Of a DNA stretch of 64,000 bases, positions 36,506 to 43,952 are shown in pieces. The DNA is from Coraliomargarita sinensis (GTDB taxonomy: Bacteria; Verrucomicrobiota; Verrucomicrobiia; Opitutales; Coraliomargaritaceae). The notes under the pieces were generated by a model. The model searched no databases. It had not been told where the DNA came from and worked only from the letters and a program-made list of their open reading frames with translations. The DNA lies in NCBI RefSeq assembly GCF_003185655.1, contig NZ_QHJQ01000006.1, positions 1 through 64,000 of the forward strand, written 5' to 3'. Numbering within the stretch: position 1 is the first letter of the stretch; each line of letters starts with the position of its first letter. Position numbers and translations under genes: made by a program.

Positions 36506-37974
36506 TAACCGATGATGTTGAGCTGGTCCACGAGGGCGCAGCGGCGGAAACGGGTAAAGGTCTTCGGGGTGGTGATGCCTTCCCCGGTGGTCGTTGCGAT
36601 CGAGAAACTAATGTAGCCTTCGCCGCCCATTCCGAGACCGGCCACGCAGGGGCCGTTCTTGACAAAGAGCGTGGTATCCATGGCCTGCCCCATCTTTGTC
36701 ATGTTGGCGACGTTCATGGTATGCACCATGGCGGAGTGCTTGTAGCCGTGTTCGGACTCCTTGGCGATGCGGATGGCATCGTTGAAACAACCGGCACGTA
36801 CAATTGGCAGAAGCGGCATCATCTGCTCCTCGTCGACGAAGACATCGTCCGCCTCGGTTTCCGCAATGAGCATTTCCACTTTGGGATCGATCTTCAGCCC
36901 GGCGATGGCGGCGAGCTTGACGGGGTCGGCACCGACGTATTCGCGGTTGAGCACGGCGTGCGAGCAACCGCCGTCACCGTCCTTAAAGTCGAAGACCTCT
37001 TTTTTGATCGCCTCGAGCTGTGTTTTGTTGAGAAGCACCGCTCCGTTCCGCTTGAGCGCATCCAGTGTCTTTTTGTAGCTGTCGCCGACGGCGACAATTT
37101 GTTTTTCGCCGATGCAGAGCAGATTGTTGTCAAAGCCACCGCCCAGGATGATGTCCTTGGCCACCTTGTCGAAGTCGAGCGCATGACAATCGTCGACCAC
37201 GACCGGTGGATTGCCCGGACCGGCGCAAATCGCGCGCTTGCCAGTCTTCATGGCCGCGTCCACCACGGCCGGACCGCCGGTGATACAAAGTAGATCCACA
37301 TCCTCCGAGGCGCAGAGCTCGTTAAAGGAATCCAGCGAAGGTTTTTCCACGGTGCAGATCAGGTTTTCAATCCCTGTGGCCGCCTTGATCGCTTCGTTGA
37401 ATTCATGGATGGCGATGGCCGCACAGGCGGCACCACCCGGGTGCGGATTGAAGACGACTGCATTTCCGGCCGCCACCATATTGACGACATTACCGGCCAG
37501 CGTCGGTACCGAGTGGGTCACCGGTGTGATACTGCCGATCACACCCCAGGGGGCACACTCTTCCATGGTGATCCCCGCGTCGCCGCTCATGCCGAAAGGC
37601 GTAAGAAACTCCGTGCCGAGCACGTTCTTGATGCCGTGCAGCTTGGCGATCTTGTGGTCGAGGCGACCGATCTTGGTTTCCTCAAACTCGATTTTACCCC
37701 AGCGGTCGGCGTGGTCCGCACACATCGTTTTCACGATCTCGATCACCTTGGCACGACCGGCAAAGCCCTGCTTCTTCAATTGCTCGAAACCGCCGCGCGC
37801 CGCCCGGGCAGCACTGGAGGCGTCTTCGAATACACCGTGCCTGGCCCCGCTGGCCTGGATCGCTACCGATTTCGGCGCGGAAGGGGCGACATAAGCTGAA
37901 ACCGATTGGGTTTGCAGTGACGACAATACCTCGGTGACGACATCGCGGATGGCGGCTTCACTTAATTGACTCAT
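36505..37974 (-). CDS. CoA-acylating aldehyde dehydrogenase of the BMC (PduP-like)
   Basis: A 489-residue acylating aldehyde dehydrogenase. The catalytic Cys is C287 in FDNNLLCIGEK, as in PduP/EutE; VGSITPVTHSVP and NPHPGGA are further family blocks. The first ~20 residues (AAIRDVVTEVLSSLQ) form an amphipathic helix followed by a flexible stretch, the usual encapsulation peptide. It should oxidise L-lactaldehyde (from the aldolase) with NAD+ and CoA to lactyl-CoA inside the shell. A purine-rich AAGGA lies upstream of the start. Confidence 0.95.
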   Translation of the reverse strand: MSQLSEAAIRDVVTEVLSSLQTQSVSAYVAPSAPKSVAIQASGARHGVFEDASSAARAARGGFEQLKKQGFAGRAKVIEIVKTMCADHADRWGKIEFEETKIGRLDHKIAKLHGIKNVLGTEFLTPFGMSGDAGITMEECAPWGVIGSITPVTHSVPTLAGNVVNMVAAGNAVVFNPHPGGAACAAIAIHEFNEAIKAATGIENLICTVEKPSLDSFNELCASEDVDLLCITGGPAVVDAAMKTGKRAICAGPGNPPVVVDDCHALDFDKVAKDIILGGGFDNNLLCIGEKQIVAVGDSYKKTLDALKRNGAVLLNKTQLEAIKKEVFDFKDGDGGCSHAVLNREYVGADPVKLAAIAGLKIDPKVEMLIAETEADDVFVDEEQMMPLLPIVRAGCFNDAIRIAKESEHGYKHSAMVHTMNVANMTKMGQAMDTTLFVKNGPCVAGLGMGGEGYISFSIATTTGEGITTPKTFTRFRRCALVDQLNIIG

Positions 37975-38022
37975 CTAAATTCCTTTTCTTTTGGAACAGG
38001 CGTCTCGCCTGTTTGCATCGTT

Positions 38023-38337
38023 TTAACCATTCTTCGCTTCGTAGGTTTTCTTGCCCTGCACGCTGACGGTATCAACGAGTCCGACAATGGCCGCGTCGAC
38101 CGGCATGGTCTTGAGTCCGTCGGCCTGACGGGCGGAACTGCCTTGGGCAAACATCACGAGTTCACCCTCCCCGGCTCCGAGCGTGTCGACGGCAACGATG
38201 GTGTTACCGCCGGGCTTGAAGCGCGAAGGGTCCTCGGGGTCGATCAACATCGGACGAAGCAGGAGGAGCTTTCGACCCCGCATGCTGTCGTCCTTCTTGG
38301 TTGAGACGACGGATCCTATGACTTTACCCAAATACAT
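38023..38337 (-). CDS. BMC shell vertex protein, EutN/CcmL family (BMC-P 3)
   Basis: A 104-residue pentamer-type shell protein: YLGKVIGSVVSTKKDDSMRG at the start, LLLLRPM strand and AVDTLGAGEGELVMFAQGSS as the signature. Of the three it is closest to classic CcmL/EutN. It starts 9 bases after the neighbouring BMC-H stop and precedes the aldehyde dehydrogenase by 48 bases, all in one direction. Confidence 0.95.
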   Translation of the reverse strand: MYLGKVIGSVVSTKKDDSMRGRKLLLLRPMLIDPEDPSRFKPGGNTIVAVDTLGAGEGELVMFAQGSSARQADGLKTMPVDAAIVGLVDTVSVQGKKTYEAKNG

Positions 38338-38346
38338 GAGAAAAAG

Positions 38347-38652
38347 TTACTTGGATGCGGTTGAGCGCTTTGCCTTCGCACCGGGAACCACGATATCGGT
38401 ATCGTCGTGCGGGCGTGCAATGACATGGGCGCTGACGACTTCACCGTAGCGGCCTGCGGTTTCGGCTCCGGCTTCGATCGCTGCATTCACTGCCGCGACG
38501 TCTCCGGTAACGACTGCGCTCACGAGCGCGCTGCCAACACCCTTCATCGGGCCGGTCAGTTCGACGTTAGCTGCTTTGAGCATTGCGTCCGTGCCTTGGA
38601 CGAGAGCGATAAGGCCCTTGGTTTCTAGTATTCCGATTGCTTGTTTTGCCAT
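38347..38652 (-). CDS. BMC shell hexamer protein (BMC-H 1)
   Basis: A 101-residue BMC domain (Pfam 00936 type): AIGILETKGLIALVQGTDAM start, AAIEAGAETAGRYGEVVSAH and VIARPHDD near the end. The pore-loop region reads LTGPMKGVGSALVSAVV. The C-terminal tail is Lys/Ser-rich (KAKRSTASK). Hexamers of such proteins tile the shell facets and their central pores pass substrates. It is separated from ackA by a hairpin-bearing gap. Confidence 0.96.
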   Translation of the reverse strand: MAKQAIGILETKGLIALVQGTDAMLKAANVELTGPMKGVGSALVSAVVTGDVAAVNAAIEAGAETAGRYGEVVSAHVIARPHDDTDIVVPGAKAKRSTASK

Positions 38653-38743
38653 GATATTTTGTGGGTTAAGTTATGAGATTCGGGATCCGTGAAGTGGGAT
38701 TCGAGATTTAGTGATAAGGGATATGTGAGAGAGTCCTTTTCGT

Positions 38744-38761
38744 AGCCGAAGCCCTTCGGCT
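38744..38761. repeat. Intercistronic hairpin between ackA and BMC-H 1
   Basis: AGCCGAAG-CC-CTTCGGCT is a perfect 8-bp stem in the 144-base gap. On the minus (coding) strand it is not followed by a T-run, so it is more likely an RNA-stabilising or processing hairpin than a terminator. It could help give shell genes a higher transcript level than the enzyme gene upstream. Confidence 0.6.
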
Positions 38762-38796
38762 TTGAGTTATAAGAATGAATATATTTTTAATTTTGG

Positions 38797-39981
38797 TTAG
38801 TGAGATTGTTTAAAACGGTAAACTTCGCGAGCGATGACCAACTCCTCGTTGGCCGGGATCACGCAGACTTTGATTTTGGATTCGGGGGCGCTGATGATGC
38901 CTTCCTTCCCCCGGACTGTCGCATCGTTGGCGGCGGGATCGATGACGACACCAAGGTCCTCCAGACCGGCGCAAACTTTGGCCCGTAGATTGGCATCGTT
39001 TTCGCCGATGCCGGCGGTGAAGGAAATGACTTCCGCACCACCCATCTTGAAGTAAAAGGAACCGGCCCAGTGGCGGATACTGTCGATCAACACATCGACC
39101 GCCAATTGGGCGTCCTTGTTGCCTTCGGCCGCAGCTTCGCGAACGTCGCGGGCATCATTGCTGACACCGGACAAGCCGAGCAGTCCGCTCTCCTTGTTGA
39201 GCTGGCGTTCCGCCTCCTCCATCGACAAGCCGAGCATCTTGTTGACATAAGGGATCGCCATGGAATCGAGATCCCCCACCCGGTTGTTCTGCGGAAGGCC
39301 GCTCTGCGGACTGAAGCCCATGCTGGAACCGATGGCGACGCCGTTTCTGATACCGACCACCGAGCTGCTGCCACCGAGGTGGCAGGAGATCACGCGGAGC
39401 GGATCGCCGGAATAGTCGCTCGGCCCATCGACATAGAGACCGCGGGCACGTTCGAACACGGCATCGTTACCCACAAGTTCCGCCGAACGCTCGGCGATGA
39501 ACTTGTGGCTGGCCCCGTGGAAGCCGTAGCGCCGGATGCCGAGCTCCCGCCAGGACTGCGGAATGGCATAAACCGTTGCCGCCGGATCGACCCATTGAAA
39601 GAACGCGGTTTCGAACAGGGCGACCCGCGTGACCGCGGGCAGCTTTTCTTTGAAACAGCGAATCCCTTCCGCGTAGGCCGGGTTGTGCGCCGGGGCCACT
39701 TCCTTGAATCCGTCCAGTGCCGCGAGTACCCGATCGTCGGCTTCGACACAGCCGCTCAGGTCCTTCCCCAGCACGGTCTTAAAACCGACCGCGTCCAGGT
39801 CGTCCCCGGAGGCGAGATGCCCGTCAGCCTTCAGAGTTGCCAGCATTTCCCCGATACAGGCGGTATATTCGGAAACGCGCTCAAAACCGCCTTTGGCCAA
39901 TAGCGTGGCCTCGGTATCGCCCATATCAAAAAGACGATACTTGAAGGAGGTGGATCCGAGGTTGGCGACGAGAATTTTCAT
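38797..39981 (-). CDS. ackA: Acetate/propionate-type kinase of the BMC locus
   Basis: A 394-residue ASKHA kinase with NLGSTSFKYRLFDM at the start, the phosphate-binding RRYGFHGASHKFIAE, and GGSSSVVGIRNGVAIGSSMG. In the pathway it would take lactyl-phosphate from PduL and make lactate and ATP. Coding within the shell gene run, between two BMC-H groups, ties it to the microcompartment. No encapsulation peptide is obvious, consistent with a cytosolic enzyme. Confidence 0.94.
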   Translation of the reverse strand: MKILVANLGSTSFKYRLFDMGDTEATLLAKGGFERVSEYTACIGEMLATLKADGHLASGDDLDAVGFKTVLGKDLSGCVEADDRVLAALDGFKEVAPAHNPAYAEGIRCFKEKLPAVTRVALFETAFFQWVDPAATVYAIPQSWRELGIRRYGFHGASHKFIAERSAELVGNDAVFERARGLYVDGPSDYSGDPLRVISCHLGGSSSVVGIRNGVAIGSSMGFSPQSGLPQNNRVGDLDSMAIPYVNKMLGLSMEEAERQLNKESGLLGLSGVSNDARDVREAAAEGNKDAQLAVDVLIDSIRHWAGSFYFKMGGAEVISFTAGIGENDANLRAKVCAGLEDLGVVIDPAANDATVRGKEGIISAPESKIKVCVIPANEELVIAREVYRFKQSH

Positions 39982-40096
39982 GCGAATTCGGAGAATTCAG
40001 TTGTTCAGCTACCAGTTGCTCCGTTTTCAGTTCCTCGATTATCAAACTGATAACTGGAGAACCGAAAACCGGTTAACTGCGAAGCATCGCTTCGCT
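39982..40096. repeat. Word-like CAGTT/TCAGTT intergenic spacer
   Basis: The gap between ackA and BMC-H 2 is made of repeated short words (attcagttgttcag, ccagttgctccg, tttcagttcctcg, gataactggagaacc). It resembles the spacer at about 34686-34715 (tcagttttctagttttcag) before mdh. No gene or clear terminator is visible. Confidence 0.5.
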
Positions 40097-40375
40097 CTAG
40101 CCAATCCAGCTTCCCAATTTACCGAGGTCATCGTGCGGGCGCGGGATCACCTGGACCGCGACCACTTCGCCGACCTGTCCCCCGGCATCCGCACCGGCTT
40201 CGACCGCGGCTTTGACCGCGGCAACGTTACCTGTGAAGAATGCGGTCACGAGACCACTGCCGATCTTTTCCCAGCCGGTCATGGTGACATCGGCTGCTTT
40301 CAGAGCGGCGTCGCTCGCTTCCATAAGGGCGACAAAGCCCTTACATTCGATCATTCCTATTGCTTCTTTTGCCAT
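40097..40375 (-). CDS. BMC shell hexamer protein (BMC-H 2)
   Basis: A 92-residue BMC domain: AIGMIECKGFVALMEASDAALKAAD... pattern, AAVEAGADAGGQVGEVVAVQ and VIPRPHDD. The pore loop is WEKIGSGLV, the classic KIGSG form of PduA-like hexamers with small-molecule pores. A GGAG ribosome-binding site precedes the ATG. It lies 20 bases after BMC-H 3 in the same direction. Confidence 0.96.
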   Translation of the reverse strand: MAKEAIGMIECKGFVALMEASDAALKAADVTMTGWEKIGSGLVTAFFTGNVAAVKAAVEAGADAGGQVGEVVAVQVIPRPHDDLGKLGSWIG

Positions 40376-40395
40376 GATAATTTCTCCGGTTAAAG

Positions 40396-40665
40396 TTATG
40401 CTTCAAAAAATTTGAGAAGGTCATCGTGCGGGCGCGCGATCACGTGGGAGGCGACGAGCTCGCCAACATTGTTGGCCGCTTCGGCACCGGCTTCGACGGC
40501 GGCTTTGACGCTGCCAACGTCCCCCTTAACGAGAACGGTCAAAAAACCGCCGCCGATGGAGACTTGCTTGACCAGGCTGACAGACGCTGCCTTGGCCATG
40601 GCATCACTGGCTTCAATGGAACCGGTGAGACCCTTCGTTTCGATTAATCCAATGGATTCACTCAT
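40396..40665 (-). CDS. BMC shell hexamer protein (BMC-H 3)
   Basis: An 89-residue BMC domain: [20 protein letters not shown] start, [20 protein letters not shown] and VIARPHDD. The pore loop is VSIGGGFLT, lacking the Lys and the second Ser of BMC-H 2, so the pore lining differs. It is the first shell gene after pduL. Three BMC-H with three different pore loops suggests divided transport roles. Confidence 0.96.
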   Translation of the reverse strand: MSESIGLIETKGLTGSIEASDAMAKAASVSLVKQVSIGGGFLTVLVKGDVGSVKAAVEAGAEAANNVGELVASHVIARPHDDLLKFFEA

Positions 40666-40768
40666 GATAGTATGTGGTTTGGTGTGATGTGTTGATTGAA
40701 AATGCGATGCGGGATGCTGGATCCGTGATACGCGGTTTGAGATTTTTTATTGGGAATTTCTAATGAAA

Positions 40769-40795
40769 CCGCGTGAGGCGAAGCCTTTTACGCGG
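40769..40795 (-). terminator. Hairpin downstream of pduL
   Basis: CCGCGT...ACGCGG closes an inner AGGC-GAA-GCCT stem, 13-39 bases past the pduL stop. On the minus strand it is followed by TTTCATTAGAAATTCCC, a weak T-stretch. It may be a leaky terminator or an mRNA 3' stabiliser separating pduL from the shell genes. Confidence 0.45.
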
Positions 40796-40807
40796 CAATG
40801 TTCGGTG

Positions 40808-41491
40808 TTACTTGATCAATTCGCAGGGCACGTCCTGGGAGAAGCCGCAGGCATTGCCCTCGTCGGTGTCGATATGGACTTCCAGTTTAAAGGAGGGGTC
40901 GACGCGCACGAAGATGCGATCGAATGTCACGCCGACATCGCCGCCGACACGGAGCTTCATGAAGGACTTGTTCTCCACACCGTAGAAGGCGGCGTCTTCC
41001 GGCGCCATGTGCACGTGGGGAGCGGCGCGGATCACGCCTTCGTTCATCTCGAGAAAGCCGGCGGGCCCCATCAACATGCACCCCGGCGTACCGGCGATGT
41101 CGCCGGAGTTGCGCACCGGCACCTTGAACCCAAGCGAAATCGCATCCGTGGCGGCGAGTTCGACCTGGTCGAAATCACGGCAGGGGCCGAGAATTCTCAA
41201 ATTGGAAATCACCCGGCTCCGGGGGCCGATCAGCGTGACCGATTCTTCCGCCGCGTATTGCCCTTCCTGGTACAGCCATTTTTTCGGGGTCAGCTGGTGC
41301 CCCTTGCCGAACAAGGTCTCGACCGATTCCTGGGAAAGGTGGCAGTGACGCGCGCTGATGTTGACCACCAGTGGATTGGGCCCCTGAGACGCCTGGGGCG
41401 AAGTACCGTTTTGCACGTGACGACGGAGACTCTCACGCACAAGCTGGGCAATCTGGGCTCGATTGATAGAGGGGTTGTTTGCTGCAGCCAT
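40808..41491 (-). CDS. pduL: Phosphate propanoyltransferase-type enzyme PduL
   Basis: A 227-residue PduL. The metal-site histidines are in NISARHCHLS and in HVHMAPEDA; MLMGPAGFLEMNEGVI and the C-terminal VHIDTDEGNACGF are family blocks. The N-terminal helix (about 8-25, RAQIAQLVRESLRRHV) is amphipathic and separated from the core by a linker, which fits an encapsulation peptide. It transfers the acyl group of lactyl-CoA to phosphate and recycles CoA in the shell. First gene of the leftward BMC set, 98 bases from the divergent deoR gene. Confidence 0.95.
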   Translation of the reverse strand: MAAANNPSINRAQIAQLVRESLRRHVQNGTSPQASQGPNPLVVNISARHCHLSQESVETLFGKGHQLTPKKWLYQEGQYAAEESVTLIGPRSRVISNLRILGPCRDFDQVELAATDAISLGFKVPVRNSGDIAGTPGCMLMGPAGFLEMNEGVIRAAPHVHMAPEDAAFYGVENKSFMKLRVGGDVGVTFDRIFVRVDPSFKLEVHIDTDEGNACGFSQDVPCELIK

Positions 41492-41589
41492 TCGTAGAAA
41501 TTTGGAATTCAGCGCTAAAAAACCAACTTTTTAGGCCTAAAGTCAACATATTTCTTGCATAAACCCAAAATTATCCAGATTTTGGAGCA
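41492..41589. promoter_or_regulatory. Divergent control region between pduL and deoR with two palindromes
   Basis: 98 bases. One inverted repeat is CCAAAAT-N7-ATTTTGG (41565-41585) and overlaps the region just before the deoR start (GGAG is 2 bases from ATG 41590). A second palindrome, TTTAGGCCTAAA (41530-41541), directly follows a minus-strand TTGACT (41541-41546) that could be the -35 of the BMC promoter. Either could be the DeoR operator; occupancy would control BMC genes and the repressor itself. No good -10 was found. Confidence 0.5.
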
Positions 41590-42351
41590 ATGTTAGCCCC
41601 CGAACGTCAGCAGCAGATTCTCACCCTGCTGGAAGAGCGCGGTACCGTCCGTACCATTGATCTGGCTGAGGAATTCCAGGTGACGGATGAAACCATCCGC
41701 CGCGACCTGCAGATTTTGGCCGACAACGGCCAGCTCACGCGCATCCACGGTGGCGCAAGCAATCTCAACGGCCGGCCGAAACTGCAGTCCTTTACCGAGC
41801 GCCGCTCCATCCATGTGGAAAAGAAGCGGGCCATCGCGCGGACCGCGATCGAATTCATCCAACCCGGGCTGACCTATGCCTTCGACAGCAGCACCACTGT
41901 CTTTGAGCTGGTTTGCTCCCTGCCCGACCTGCCCTTCCGGGTGGTCACGAATGCCTACGCTGTCATTGATCAACTGATCGCCCACGAACAGACCGAGCTT
42001 ATTTCCACCGGAGGCCGCTACCATCCCAAAACCCAGACCTTCGTCGGCGGGGACAGCTACCACTCCCTGCGGCGACACAATATTAACTGCGCCTTTGTTT
42101 CCAGCGTCGGCCTCGACCCGGTGCAAGGTGCGGCGGAAGGCTTTGAAGAGCAGGCCGTCTTCAAGGAAAACCTCGTGCAAATGTCCGAGGAGGTGATCCT
42201 GCTCATCGACTCCACAAAGCTGATGCAACGTTCGGAATATTTCTTCGCGGGCATCAACCAGCTCTCGCGTATCATTACCGACAACGAAGCCGACCCGGAG
42301 GTCATTCGCAAATTGATTTCATCCGGTTGTTCCGTCACGGTGGCCGGGTAA
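41590..42351 (+). CDS. DeoR-family transcriptional regulator
   Basis: A 253-residue protein with the DeoR helix-turn-helix RTIDLAEEFQVTDETIRRDL (about 20-39), DNGQLTRIHGG after it, and the C-terminal sugar-phosphate sensor domain (FDSSTTVFELV, then ISTGGRYHPKTQTFVG). DeoR proteins usually repress until a phosphosugar binds. Position between the BMC genes and rhamnulokinase suggests it answers to rhamnulose-1-P, fuculose-1-P or DHAP and controls both sides. Start ATG 41590 has GGAG only 2 bases away, an unusually short spacing. Confidence 0.93.
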   Translation: MLAPERQQQILTLLEERGTVRTIDLAEEFQVTDETIRRDLQILADNGQLTRIHGGASNLNGRPKLQSFTERRSIHVEKKRAIARTAIEFIQPGLTYAFDSSTTVFELVCSLPDLPFRVVTNAYAVIDQLIAHEQTELISTGGRYHPKTQTFVGGDSYHSLRRHNINCAFVSSVGLDPVQGAAEGFEEQAVFKENLVQMSEEVILLIDSTKLMQRSEYFFAGINQLSRIITDNEADPEVIRKLISSGCSVTVAG

Positions 42352-42369
42352 TCCGTTTTTATCCCTTTC

Positions 42370-43881
42370 ATGAGTCAGAATAAAGTTTATCTCGCAGTCG
42401 ATCTTGGTGCTGGCAGTGGACGTGTCCTCGCCGGAGAGTTCGACGGAAAACACATTGAGCTGCATGAGCTCAACCGATTCGAAAATATCGGCCTCGAACT
42501 ACCCAGCGGTTCACACTGCAATGTGCCGGCACTCTACCAGAATATACTGGATGGCCTGAGAATTGCCGCAGACAGATACGGCGATGCGGTCATCAGCCTA
42601 GGCATCGATACCTGGGGCGTGGATTATGGCCTCCTGGATAAGGACGGACGTCTCCTGGGCATCCCCTACTTCTATCGCGATAGCCGGACTCAATCCATGA
42701 TGGAGAAGGCCGAACAGATCGTGCCAAAGGAAAAGATCTATGAGGCGACGGGCATACAGTTCATGTTCTTCAACTCACTCTACCAATTACTCTCAGAGGT
42801 CGAAGGCCGGAACTCGGGCCTGCAAGTCGCGGAAGACCTGCTCTTCATTCCCGACCTCCTCGGTTACTGGCTCACCGGTAAAAAAGTCCAGGAACGCAGC
42901 ATCGCCAGTACGTCCCAGCTCTACAATCCAAGGAAGAACGACTGGGATTACGAGCTGATCGAAAAGTTTGGCCTCCCGAAGCATCTTTTCAAAAAGCTCA
43001 GCGATCCGGGCCACGTGCTCGGCGGGCTGAGCGAAAAAGTCGCCCGCAGAACCGGCCTAAACGGGACCAAAGTTATCACCGTGGCCGGCCACGACACTGC
43101 CAGCGCCGTTGCCGCCGTTCCCAGCCAGTCAGCCACTCCGGCTTACCTGAGCAGTGGCACCTGGTCGCTGCTCGGGCTAGAACTACCCGAACCGGTCATC
43201 AACGAGCAATCGCTAGCGGACGGTTTCACCAATGAAATCGGCGTCGGCAACACCATACGTTTTTTGAAAAACATTTGCGGTCTCTGGCTCATCCAGCAGA
43301 GCCGCCGCTACTGGCGGGCCGCGGGCGAGGATATCGCTTACAGCAAAATGGCTGCTTTCGCGGCAGAGGCGGAACCATTCCGCAGCTTCATCGATCCGGA
43401 CAGCCCGCTCTTTGTCGAAGAAGGCCACATGCCGGAAAAAATTCAGCAATACTGTAAGAAGACAGGTCAAGCCGTGCCGGAGACCAAAGGCCAGATCATC
43501 CGCTGCATTTACGAGAGTCTGGCACTGCGTTACGCCGAGGTTTGGCAGAAACTGCTCGAGTACACGGAAACACCCCCGAAGACGCTTCACATCGTGGGCG
43601 GCGGCTGCCAGGACAAGCTGCTCAACCAATTCACCGCCAATGCGCTCGGCATGCAAGTCGCTGCATGCCCGGTGGAAGCCACGTCACTGGGCAACATTCT
43701 GGTCCAGATGATGAATGACGGCGCGATCAAGGATTTGCAGGAGGGTCGCGAGATCGTGCTGAACTCCTCACTGGTCGAACGCTATGAACCGGAGGCGCAG
43801 GAGGCATGGGCCGCCCAGAGAGACCGCTTTGCCGATGTCATCTCCGGCACCGCAAGAAGTGAAACCGACTTCTCTATTTAA
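42370..43881 (+). CDS. rhaB: Rhamnulokinase (FGGY family)
   Basis: A 503-residue sugar kinase. VDLGAGSGRVLAGEF at the N-terminus, SLGIDTWGVDYGLLD, YFYRDSRT and LPDLLGYW-type blocks match rhamnulokinases rather than fucu- or xylulokinases; VAGHDTASAVAAVP and IVGGGCQDKLLNQ are the ATP-side FGGY motifs. It makes L-rhamnulose-1-phosphate, the substrate of the aldolase across the divergent promoter. It starts 18 bases after deoR. No rhamnose isomerase is in the window. Confidence 0.92.
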   Translation: MSQNKVYLAVDLGAGSGRVLAGEFDGKHIELHELNRFENIGLELPSGSHCNVPALYQNILDGLRIAADRYGDAVISLGIDTWGVDYGLLDKDGRLLGIPYFYRDSRTQSMMEKAEQIVPKEKIYEATGIQFMFFNSLYQLLSEVEGRNSGLQVAEDLLFIPDLLGYWLTGKKVQERSIASTSQLYNPRKNDWDYELIEKFGLPKHLFKKLSDPGHVLGGLSEKVARRTGLNGTKVITVAGHDTASAVAAVPSQSATPAYLSSGTWSLLGLELPEPVINEQSLADGFTNEIGVGNTIRFLKNICGLWLIQQSRRYWRAAGEDIAYSKMAAFAAEAEPFRSFIDPDSPLFVEEGHMPEKIQQYCKKTGQAVPETKGQIIRCIYESLALRYAEVWQKLLEYTETPPKTLHIVGGGCQDKLLNQFTANALGMQVAACPVEATSLGNILVQMMNDGAIKDLQEGREIVLNSSLVERYEPEAQEAWAAQRDRFADVISGTARSETDFSI

Positions 43882-43952
43882 AATATTATTTTACGACTAA
43901 AAATAACGACCCGCTACCGCTAACCGAGCACCCACCATAAACTGAACACACA

